From Planctomycetota bacterium (GTDB lineage: Bacteria; Planctomycetota; Phycisphaerae; Sedimentisphaerales; Anaerobacaceae): a DNA stretch of 64,000 nt. The notes under the pieces were generated by a model that was not told the DNA's origin, ran no database searches, and saw only the letters and a list, made by a program, of their open reading frames with translations. Below are positions 54,304 to 61,578 of the stretch, piece by piece (position 1 is the first letter of the stretch; the number at the start of each line of letters is the position of its first letter). Location: assembly GCA_019456255.1 (NCBI GenBank), contig VRUG01000004.1, positions 62,001 to 126,000 of the forward strand, written 5' to 3'. A program made the translations under genes and the position numbers.

Positions 54304-54615
54304 AATTCAATTCCGCTATCAATCCTAAAATTTCGCTCTCCTGCGATTGATAATATAATTATAACCCAGCCTCAAAATATCACAAGATTGTTTTTAACCA
54401 ATAATAAACTCTTGCGACGATAAAACAAAACCCACCAGGCCTGCCTTAGGATTATCGGAAACACAAAAAATTACGAAAAAATAAAAATCGCCTTGAAAAA
54501 ATTCCTAAACCTAAGTCCCATAAAATCAACAACTTACAACCATAAACGCCTTTAATTTCTTGTAAAATATCGCAAAATCGTTATAATTGATACAATCAAT
54601 CGGGAGGCAATAAGG
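54304..54615. other. Non-coding gap between the ferritin-like gene and the small gene at 54616
   Basis: 312 bases, AT-rich with A/T runs. Apart from the promoter at its right end, I see no gene, repeat or terminator. Confidence 0.6.
54560..54587 (+). promoter_or_regulatory. Promoter of the gene at 54616
   Basis: TTGTAA, a 16-base spacer and TATAAT, ending 28 bases before the ATG. A GGGAGG ribosome site follows. Confidence 0.65.
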
Positions 54616-54801
54616 ATGTTAGCCAAAAGCCAAAAACAAGGATGGGCAAAAAAACATGCCGGCAGATTGGAGACGCGATTCAAGCACTGGCAAAAGCCTT
54701 TAGGTATCGACGGACAGGAATACCTAATCCACCTCACAAAGGACCTTGAAGACTCCTACGACAATCCGCTCAAAAGGGCACTAATTGAGTCAATTTCGTA
54801 A
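54616..54801 (+). CDS. 61-residue basic protein of unknown function
   Basis: Small soluble protein with a strongly basic first half (KSQKQGWAKKHAGRLETRFK) and an acidic second half ending ALIESIS. The promoter, the GGGAGG site and the clean ATG make it credible although no family is recognised. The balanced charge halves and a central HWQKPLGIDGQEYLIHLTK might suit a small nucleic-acid or protein adaptor. It stands alone. Confidence 0.65.
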   Translation: MLAKSQKQGWAKKHAGRLETRFKHWQKPLGIDGQEYLIHLTKDLEDSYDNPLKRALIESIS

Positions 54802-54930
54802 CTTTGACCATGCCCAAAATACGCTAAAGGGCTATAAAAACCAAATCTCGCCCCTGATTTTCTTAACTTAGGTACTATTTAAGCCGATATACCATAGATA
54901 AATTTGCGCACTAAAGAGAGTGAACAACAA

Positions 54931-55054
54931 ATGAAAAAAGAGAAAATTACCTCCATATGCTATCATTGTAATAGCTGCGACTATCGCTGCTTCGTTCTAC
55001 ATAACGAATTACCAGCAAAAACATTTATCTTCCGACACTGATGTTTCGACCTAA
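54931..55054 (+). pseudogene. Frameshifted small membrane-protein gene
   Basis: ATG at 54931 begins MKKEKIT, then the frame runs through a Cys-rich peptide and stops at 55041. If one T near 54952 is removed, the reading continues as PYAIIVIAATIAASFYITN and ends at 55054 after a hydrophilic tail: a single clean membrane helix. That arrangement is far more protein-like, so this is either a recently broken gene or a one-base sequence error. A purine-rich AAAGAGAG lies upstream of the start. Confidence 0.6.
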
Positions 55055-55125
55055 ACTTTGACAAATTATTGGATATCTCTTTTAGTCTTAATTAGTAGAT
55101 GCGGATAAAAAAACAGGAAAGCAAA

Positions 55126-56040
55126 ATGCTAATTAAAAATATCAGACCATTCTATGAAAAAATATTAAGTCACGTCTCAGAAGGTATCTGCTGCCTCGAC
55201 AACGACAGAAAAATCGTATACTTCAACAAAGCAGCGGAAGATATTACTGGATTCAAAGAAAAAGAAATCATCCATTCACATTGCTACGACAATATATTTA
55301 TGCACGTCTACGAAAACGGAAAACAACTTTGCAAAACAAGACATTGCCCGGCAATACAAGCCATCAGCACAGGAAAAGAAAACCTGCAAGACGCTATATT
55401 CCTGCATCACAAAAACGGATACAGAATCGCCGTCAACCTAAAAACTTCTCCGCTTAGAGATGATAATAATAATATCGTCGGTGTTATGAAAATCTTCAAC
55501 CATGCAAACCCTGCCTCACAAACTCAAAAACAACTCGAACACCTCAAAAAAATCTCTATGATTGACACACTAACAGACCTGGGTAACAGAAGATTCGGTG
55601 AGTTAGAACTCGATATAAACATCAACCAATTCAAAAGATACGACTGGCCTTTCGGTATAATCTTCTTTGATATTGACGACTTCAAATTAATCAACGATTC
55701 TTTCGGACACTCAATCGGAGACGACATCTTAAAAATGGTCGCAAAAACAATACAAGAAGCCACAAGACCTTTCGACCGTATCGTAAGATGGGGAGGCGAT
55801 GAGTTCCTTGTCATTATTGTAAACATAAACGAAAATTCGCTGAAAGCTATCGCTGAAAAACTAAGAAGACTCATAGAACAATCTTTTATCGAACTCAACG
55901 GCGAAAAAATCTCACCAACTATCTCTATCGGCGCTACCCTTGCAAAAAAACACGATACCATACCAACAATCATCGACCGCTCAGATTCGCTTATGTACCA
56001 AAGCAAAAATGCAGGACAAAACAAAACCACTTTCGGCTAA
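55126..56040 (+). CDS. PAS-GGDEF diguanylate cyclase
   Basis: 304 residues from ATG 55126 (CAGGAAAG upstream); an ATG 27 bases earlier is less well placed. Residues 1-125 are a PAS domain (ISEGICCLDNDRKIVYFNKA-like; ITGFKEKEII) with several cysteines that could bind a cofactor. Then a GGDEF domain: GNRRFGELELDI, GIIFFDIDDFKLINDSFGH and active site RWGGDEFLVIIV, with canonical GGDEF. It should make cyclic di-GMP from GTP in the cytoplasm. There is no membrane segment. The expected inhibitory RxxD lies at RPFD, five residues before GGDEF in the usual frame. Confidence 0.88.
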   Translation: MLIKNIRPFYEKILSHVSEGICCLDNDRKIVYFNKAAEDITGFKEKEIIHSHCYDNIFMHVYENGKQLCKTRHCPAIQAISTGKENLQDAIFLHHKNGYRIAVNLKTSPLRDDNNNIVGVMKIFNHANPASQTQKQLEHLKKISMIDTLTDLGNRRFGELELDININQFKRYDWPFGIIFFDIDDFKLINDSFGHSIGDDILKMVAKTIQEATRPFDRIVRWGGDEFLVIIVNINENSLKAIAEKLRRLIEQSFIELNGEKISPTISIGATLAKKHDTIPTIIDRSDSLMYQSKNAGQNKTTFG

Positions 56041-56081
56041 AAATGTCGTAACTGTTCACGGGGATAAAACGGTGTTCATGG

Positions 56082-56118
56082 TGTCATTGCGAGGAGTTTT
56101 ACGACGAAGCAATCTCGA
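56082..56118. repeat. ATTGCGAGGAG-type dispersed palindromic repeat
   Basis: The stretch ATTGCGAGGAG...CGACGAAGCAATCTC is an imperfect inverted repeat that I recognise from memory as a short dispersed repeat of many unrelated genomes. Here it lies between the GGDEF and thioesterase genes, touching the end of the latter. Confidence 0.6.
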
Positions 56119-56120
56119 TT

Positions 56121-56594
56121 TCAGCTCATCTTACGCAACAGCTCTTTCCTCGCAGCAACCCTAAGCTTGGCATTGCCATACCTACGCTTCTCATCCTCGG
56201 TCTCAGGCAATATCTCCGCCACACCAACCGGACGCTTATTCTCACCAAGAGCTACAAATGTCAGATGCGCCGTCGTCGCTATACTCTGCTCGGCACTATA
56301 AGGGTCCTCACGGATCACGCGAACCCCAACCTCCATCGAACTGCGGCCTGCGTAATTAACGCACGACTTCAATACCACATGGTCGCCAACACGTATAGGC
56401 TTCTTAAATGAAAGTGAATCGATATTCGCTGTCACTACCTCTTTACCACAATGCCGCTGAGCCGCCATCGATGCTATCATATCTATCCACGCCATGATAA
56501 CTCCGCCAAAAGCCGTCCCTTGCGGATTTGCGTGCCCAGGCATCAAAACATACCTGCTCTCAACTGAACTTTCGCTTGGTTTCTTACCTGCCAT
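56121..56594 (-). CDS. Hotdog-fold acyl-CoA thioesterase (YciA/BFIT type)
   Basis: 157 residues, single hotdog domain. MPGHANPQGTAFGGVIMAWID is the classic segment with the catalytic Asp/Asn-Gly-x-x-x-Gly environment; VTANIDSLSFKKPIRVGDHV and GRSSMEVGVRVIRED follow. It hydrolyses acyl-CoA to free acid and CoA in the cytoplasm. YciA and Acot-type members are the closest in pattern. Chain-length preference unknown. Confidence 0.88.
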   Translation of the reverse strand: MAGKKPSESSVESRYVLMPGHANPQGTAFGGVIMAWIDMIASMAAQRHCGKEVVTANIDSLSFKKPIRVGDHVVLKSCVNYAGRSSMEVGVRVIREDPYSAEQSIATTAHLTFVALGENKRPVGVAEILPETEDEKRRYGNAKLRVAARKELLRKMS

Positions 56595-56646
56595 CTTTAC
56601 CTCGCTGTCTATAAATTAAAAATTCTTAGCTGAACCAAACCAAATC

Positions 56647-56889
56647 TTATCGCCACAACACCACCCACGCAAGGAAATCCCAAAAACCAAAAATGGTTGC
56701 CGAGACGACGTCGGGACCCAAATAACGAGGTAGCCGAAACGACCGGGCAGATAAAATGGGTTCGTTTGGGTTCGTTTTCACTTCAGCCAAATTGTGTAAA
56801 TTGTTGTAATTGTTTATTGGATAGAATGTTATGTTCATTTTAGCATTTCTGAAATTGGGTTCGTTTATTAAAACGTTTATATTTTGCAA
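56647..56889 (-). CDS. Repeat-derived ORF rich in Asn/Pro (doubtful)
   Basis: 80 codons with an Asn/Pro-rich N-terminus (MQNINVLINEPNFRNAKMN) and the KTNPNEPIL stretch. The DNA repeats GGGTTCGTTT three times. From memory, similar short N/P-rich ORFs recur many times in planctomycete genomes and behave as dispersed repeats rather than genes. I list it because of that pattern, not as a likely protein; the call is low confidence. Confidence 0.25.
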   Translation of the reverse strand: MQNINVLINEPNFRNAKMNITFYPINNYNNLHNLAEVKTNPNEPILSARSFRLPRYLGPDVVSATIFGFWDFLAWVVLWR

Positions 56890-57264
56890 CGTCGTAAATT
56901 CCGAATTAGGAAGTCCTCCCTATGGGACACCTTACGGCGGAATGAGGAATCAATGCCAAAGGACGAATTAAGAAAAGCCTCCAGAAATTACACAGATTTG
57001 GTTTGTTCGGCACTTTAAAAACCCCCATTTTGTGTCATTATAAGATATTTTAAAGAAAAAATCAAGGGAAAAGGGCAGTGGACATGGGGGCGAGTCCCCT
57101 ATAGATTTATCTATAAATCTGGACATAGGGATAAATGGGGGTTAAAATGGGATAGTGAGAATTTTACGTGGAGGGAAATCAGCACGGAGATATTTTTGAG
57201 TAAATTAAAGTTGCTTTCTATGCTTATAAAATTATTATAGAACCAATTAAAGGATTAAGAAGAA
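56890..57264. other. Non-coding left flank of the restriction-modification island
   Basis: 375 bases. It holds an 8-bp perfect palindrome (AGATTTAT / ATAAATCT, 57103-57120) and an AT-rich run before the first gene that may include its promoter (TTGAGT, 17 bases, TATGCT). No terminal repeat matching the right end was found. Confidence 0.6.
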
Positions 57265-58539
57265 ATGGCATCTATACACGGAAACTGGTTTCATTCGAGA
57301 AGTAGTTCTCATTTGGGTGAACTTTTGACAGTGAGAAGCTTGGTTTTAGAAAGCCAAAAACCAGAATATATTGGATTTTCTTGGTCAGCTGGTAGACAAA
57401 ATAATCAAAAAATGTATCAATTTGCTGCAGTAGCAAATATACAACCTTCCACAATGCAAACTAAAATTCGCACGATGATACGTTACGGATTTTTAAAGGA
57501 GGGTAGTATTTGTCCTCTTGTTTGGACAAGAATGGGAAGTCTTTGGAATGATCTTTATACGGTTGGAAATATAGCAGCAGCAAAACAGATTTATGAATTG
57601 ATATTAACCACTTCCCTTGCGATGTTTGCATTCAATCAAACTAGTGCGCAGTATAGCCTAAACCCCACAAATGGTGAAATGCCTCTAAAATTTTTACTAA
57701 ATGCCTTAAGCAACGATAATTCGATATCATTAAAAGAATTTGCATCTTTAGTTGACGGAGGTACAACAAGAGTTGGCGGTAATAGTTCTTATTGGAGGAC
57801 AGACCTCGTAAATTCAGGATTATTTCAGGAAGATGGCGGTAGATTGTGTTGCACTGGCAAATACGAACGATTTGTCGAAAATATAAAAAAATTCACTCCA
57901 GATAGCTTGTTTACCGATGAAGATTGGCAAGCTATAAGGGATAATCCACTAATTAATTCTTCTCCTTTTAAGAATTCGGTAAAGGAGATTTTTGAAAACA
58001 TACTACAGCAACAAAACATAGAGGAACAAATCACCGATGGAATTTATACAGCTCCAATTGTAGATGTTATTTCGGAACAGGAGGAATTGTATATACCAGA
58101 GATTGATATTTTAAGCACAAATACAAGATTTGCACAAAGTGTAAGACGTGTTAGGGTTGCGGCTTGGTCAATAAGAATCAAGAAGAAATACAATCATTTA
58201 TGTGTAGTTCCTAACTGTGATGTTAACGGGAAAATTTTTGTTGAAGCCGCACACATCAAGCCAGATAATATCCCAGAAGATATAATGCCACATAGGGCAC
58301 ACATACTCAACGGCCTCTGTTTATGTCGTCATTGTCATGTTGCTTTCGACAAAGGATATTTTTCATTGACCGACGATCACAAAATTATTACATCAGTTAA
58401 ACTTAATGAAATACCTGATCAAAATATTAAAACCGTCATTTTTTCCAGTTGCAACAGGCCAATAAAAAATCGGTTAGATAATCGATTACCGCTTGTTGAA
58501 TTTATACAATTTCATAGAACCAATCGTTTTAAAAGTTAG
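57265..58539 (+). CDS. HNH restriction endonuclease (putative)
   Basis: 424 residues. Two helical, winged-helix-like modules fill residues 1-240 and probably read DNA. The C-terminal HNH nuclease (about 310-370) has zinc cysteines Cys313/Cys318 and Cys354/Cys357, with His330 in EAAHIKP, Asn349 in HILNGLCLC and His358 in HCHVAFDKGYF, matching the HNH_2 pattern. It is followed at once by two DNA methyltransferases, so it is almost surely the nuclease of a restriction-modification system. An AAAGGAT site precedes the ATG. Low GC codon use marks it as transferred. Confidence 0.8.
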   Translation: MASIHGNWFHSRSSSHLGELLTVRSLVLESQKPEYIGFSWSAGRQNNQKMYQFAAVANIQPSTMQTKIRTMIRYGFLKEGSICPLVWTRMGSLWNDLYTVGNIAAAKQIYELILTTSLAMFAFNQTSAQYSLNPTNGEMPLKFLLNALSNDNSISLKEFASLVDGGTTRVGGNSSYWRTDLVNSGLFQEDGGRLCCTGKYERFVENIKKFTPDSLFTDEDWQAIRDNPLINSSPFKNSVKEIFENILQQQNIEEQITDGIYTAPIVDVISEQEELYIPEIDILSTNTRFAQSVRRVRVAAWSIRIKKKYNHLCVVPNCDVNGKIFVEAAHIKPDNIPEDIMPHRAHILNGLCLCRHCHVAFDKGYFSLTDDHKIITSVKLNEIPDQNIKTVIFSSCNRPIKNRLDNRLPLVEFIQFHRTNRFKS

Positions 58540-58546
58540 GGTATCA

Positions 58547-59977
58547 ATGCCTGAAGTTTTACATAACATACATTGTGATGGGTTTGAAGCTATAAGCTTA
58601 ACCGCCAAATCCTCGAAAAATCTTTCTCTATTTAAATCGGAAGATTCAAATCGACAAGCAGAGCAATTAAGGATATTTAGAAAGCTTGAAAAAAAACTTT
58701 TGCTTTTTAATACAAGTTCATTTGAGAATCAAGTTCACTTTCAATTTGCTTACCAAACACCTGTTCAAAGATGGTTTCCATATCGTGAAGGTTATTCGGT
58801 TGAACTTGTTAATTCGTTTATTAAAAGTTTAAAAATAAGCGGTAATATATTTGATCCTTTTTCTGGAAGCGGAACGACATTATTGGCAGCAAGAAACAAT
58901 AACATTAACTCACTAGGTGTTGACGTAAATCCGATATCTGTGCTGGTCGCTAGAGTTGAAAACGAAAAATATTCAACATTTAATATTAATAATATTAGGT
59001 CACAGATCGAAACCATCAAGGCATTAGAAAGGCCCAAACAAGAATACCAAACAACATTTAATTTGGCGAATAAAGTTTTTAATGCGGACATCCTTCAGTC
59101 TCTCTTGCACTTTAAAAACTATATTAAGTCGATAGAGGATAAAAAAATAAGAGACTTGGTGTTCGTGGCTTGGCTTTCAATAATTGAGGAAGTATCAAAT
59201 ATCAAGAAAGAAGGAAATGGAATCAAATATAAAAACAGAAAAAGAACACCTTCAGGCTACATTAACATTGATAAAGAAGTGTGGGAGAATCAAAATTTCC
59301 CAGAGGACAAATTTGTATTTGTAAAGTTTAAACTGTATAATCAACTAGAAGCTATTTTTTATGATGTCGTAAATAGTTATGGTAATTGTGAAAAACGTCC
59401 TAAAATTTATCAGGGGAGTTGCTTGGAGTTTAATAGATTATTTAGTGATGAAATTGAGCTCACTTTCTTTTCGCCTCCATATTGTAATTGCTTTGATTAT
59501 TTTGAAATACACAAAGTGGAGCTATGGTTGGGTGATTTTATAAAAGACAAAGAAGATTTTAGGAAATTGAGAAATACTGGTTTTCGTTCAAATACAAATT
59601 CTCTAAATTATAAGCCAATTGTTTATAAAAATAAAAATCTTGAATCACTAATTTCTCTTATAGACACAGAGAGGCTATGGAGTAAAAAAATCCCCAGTGT
59701 TATAAGGGGATACTTTGATGATACAAATACTTTATTGAATAAACTTTACGATCAAACTGTACATGGTGGACATGTTGGCATAGTGGTTGGTAATTCAGCT
59801 TATTCAGGTGTTATAATTCCTACTGATACATTAATTGTAGAAATAGCCCAGCAAATTGGTTTTAAAGTAAAAAATATTTTTGTTACTCGCCATCTAACAA
59901 CAAGTTCGCAACAGAAAAAAAAACTTTCCTCTTTAAAAAATTATTTACGAGAGAGTGTGATCATTATAGAAAAATGA
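58547..59977 (+). CDS. DNA methyltransferase 1 of the restriction-modification island
   Basis: 476 residues from ATG 58547, eight bases past the endonuclease stop codon and preceded by TTAGGG; a frame from 58493 would overlap the endonuclease. Motif I is DPFSGSGTT (103-111) and motif IV is SPPY (309-312). SPPY favours an N4-cytosine enzyme, though N6-adenine is possible. The roughly 200 residues between the motifs leave room for a target-recognition domain. It protects host DNA from the neighbouring nuclease. AT-rich codons as in the rest of the island. Confidence 0.82.
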   Translation: MPEVLHNIHCDGFEAISLTAKSSKNLSLFKSEDSNRQAEQLRIFRKLEKKLLLFNTSSFENQVHFQFAYQTPVQRWFPYREGYSVELVNSFIKSLKISGNIFDPFSGSGTTLLAARNNNINSLGVDVNPISVLVARVENEKYSTFNINNIRSQIETIKALERPKQEYQTTFNLANKVFNADILQSLLHFKNYIKSIEDKKIRDLVFVAWLSIIEEVSNIKKEGNGIKYKNRKRTPSGYINIDKEVWENQNFPEDKFVFVKFKLYNQLEAIFYDVVNSYGNCEKRPKIYQGSCLEFNRLFSDEIELTFFSPPYCNCFDYFEIHKVELWLGDFIKDKEDFRKLRNTGFRSNTNSLNYKPIVYKNKNLESLISLIDTERLWSKKIPSVIRGYFDDTNTLLNKLYDQTVHGGHVGIVVGNSAYSGVIIPTDTLIVEIAQQIGFKVKNIFVTRHLTTSSQQKKKLSSLKNYLRESVIIIEK

Positions 59978-61299
59978 GTAAAAAGCAAAAAATAATTTAT
60001 ATAAAAGAAATAATACCGGATAGAGTTAAGAATAATTCGGTTTTGAACATTTCTACAAAAGGGGTTACTTCTTTAACACATGGATTTCATAAATACCCAG
60101 GGAAATTTATTCCTCATATTCCTAGATGGGCTATTAATAAATATCTGAATGGTGATAAGGGAACAATTTTAGATCCCTTCTGTGGCTCAGGTACGACATT
60201 AATTGAAGGGGTATTGGCAGGCCATAACGTTGTTGGAATTGATATTGATCCTTTATCTTCTCTTATATCTAAAGTTAAAATTACGCCTGTAAATTTAAAG
60301 AAACTAAAAGAAATTGCGGATTGGCTTGTTCTATCCATTAAGAAAGCAAAAAAAGGGGAATTTAAACCTGAATGTGAGACAATTAATCATTGGTTTACGA
60401 AAGATGCTATTAATAAGTTATCGATTATTAGAACATCAATAAATCAGATCCCGGGGAAATTTGGTAATAGAAAATCCATAAAAGACATTCAAGACCTTTT
60501 GGTGGTTTGCTTTTCATCAATTATCAGACATGTTTCTAATGCAGACAACGAATCACAAAAAACATATGTCTCCCACACTAAAGTAAAAAATCCCAAAGAG
60601 GTTTATTCTGTTTTTTTCCCTAAACTGGAATTATTTATTGATAGGATCACGAAATTTACAAAATTAATTAATTCAGATGTGAGTGCCAAAATAAGCTGCA
60701 CAAGTAGTAATAAGTCGTTGCATCAAAAATTTAAGGTGATTAAATTTGACTTAGTAATTACTTCGCCACCTTATATAAAAGCCCTAGATTACATTTATAA
60801 CCAAATGGTAGAATTATTTTGGATTGGAGACTTGTTTGATCTACAGACTCAATCTAAACAGAATCAGAAAAAGGAAGGATATATTGGAACAAAACATCTA
60901 CGCAAGGCTAAGTTTAAGGATTACACGCCTTATAAAAACATATTTGGTATAAATAGACTCGATGAAAAACTCCAAGAGGTATTTGTCACAGATAAAAAGA
61001 ATGGGCATAAACATTCATTCGTTACATTTAAGTATTTTACTAACATGGAAAAACATTTTATTGAAATTGCTAAATGCATCTGTAAGGGAACACCTTATAT
61101 TATGGTTGTTGGAAATAGTACCGTAAGCAATATTTATTTTGATACGGTAGATTTTTTAATACAGATTGCTGAACAAAGTGGTTTTAAAGCAAGAAATAAA
61201 TGGGGATATGAAATTAAGAATCGTTATATGAGATTTGACAGAAAAGGGCGTGGAGGTATTATTGATATCGACTGGGTTATAGATTTCGTCAGAAAGTAA
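59974..61299 (+). CDS. DNA methyltransferase 2 of the restriction-modification island
   Basis: 441 residues. GFHKYPGKFIPHIPRWAIN (38-56) is a signature of a broad DNA methyltransferase family; motif I is DPFCGSGTT (67-75) and motif IV is SPPY (264-267). It overlaps the first methyltransferase by four bases (ATGA), so the two are translated together. The two enzymes are not close copies: N-termini and spacing differ. Two methyltransferases with one nuclease is the arrangement expected for an asymmetric recognition site, one enzyme per strand. Confidence 0.82.
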   Translation: MSKKQKIIYIKEIIPDRVKNNSVLNISTKGVTSLTHGFHKYPGKFIPHIPRWAINKYLNGDKGTILDPFCGSGTTLIEGVLAGHNVVGIDIDPLSSLISKVKITPVNLKKLKEIADWLVLSIKKAKKGEFKPECETINHWFTKDAINKLSIIRTSINQIPGKFGNRKSIKDIQDLLVVCFSSIIRHVSNADNESQKTYVSHTKVKNPKEVYSVFFPKLELFIDRITKFTKLINSDVSAKISCTSSNKSLHQKFKVIKFDLVITSPPYIKALDYIYNQMVELFWIGDLFDLQTQSKQNQKKEGYIGTKHLRKAKFKDYTPYKNIFGINRLDEKLQEVFVTDKKNGHKHSFVTFKYFTNMEKHFIEIAKCICKGTPYIMVVGNSTVSNIYFDTVDFLIQIAEQSGFKARNKWGYEIKNRYMRFDRKGRGGIIDIDWVIDFVRK

Positions 61300-61349
61300 T
61301 TCTATAGATTACGACAACCAGAGCGATAAAAATAGTTTCAAAAGAACAG

Positions 61350-61378
61350 TTGCAATTTATCTATTTTGGTGATATAAT
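61350..61378 (+). promoter_or_regulatory. Promoter of the leu operon
   Basis: TTGCAA, a 17-base spacer and a perfect TATAAT. The expected transcription start falls at 61384-61386, on the ATG of the leader ORF. This is one of the best promoter matches in the window. Confidence 0.75.
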
Positions 61379-61384
61379 ACTCGT

Positions 61385-61465
61385 ATGGCTAAAAACGAAA
61401 CAATTAAAGCACTCCCCAAAGGCTTAATCATAAGCCTTAGCCTGCTCTTGCGCCCCGGCGCATAA
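61385..61465 (+). CDS. Candidate leu leader peptide, leaderless
   Basis: A 26-codon ORF (MAKNETIKALPKG... ending ISLSLLLRPGA) whose ATG sits six bases beyond the -10 box, so translation would begin at the mRNA's first codon. Six of 26 residues are leucine, five of them among residues 14-22 and coded by TTA, CTT, CTG, CTC and TTG; three isoleucines are also present. Stalling at scarce leucyl-tRNA here would match attenuation in other leu operons. The stop codon is 113 bases before leuA. It could also be a chance ORF. Confidence 0.55.
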   Translation: MAKNETIKALPKGLIISLSLLLRPGA

Positions 61466-61524
61466 ACGAACCCTACATACAAAAAAACCCTATTTTTATT
61501 AAATTCGTAGCATTTTCAATGCTA
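61449..61524 (+). promoter_or_regulatory. Possible attenuator structures before leuA
   Basis: TGCGCC / GGCGCA overlaps the last leader codons and can fold as a hairpin. Downstream a perfect 7-bp hairpin TAGCATT / AATGCTA (61508-61524) precedes only three T residues, so it is a weak terminator. The GCGCA in the first hairpin recurs at 61527, allowing alternative pairing. This is compatible with attenuation but not proof. Confidence 0.35.
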
Positions 61525-61578
61525 TTTGCGCATAATGATACGTTAAATTCAGACAGAAAAACAATTTGGAGCTGAAAA

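Noticed and set aside
58493-58546. Longer N-terminus of methyltransferase 1
   Set aside because: It overlaps the endonuclease gene; ATG 58547 has TTAGGG upstream and lies just after the endonuclease stop codon.
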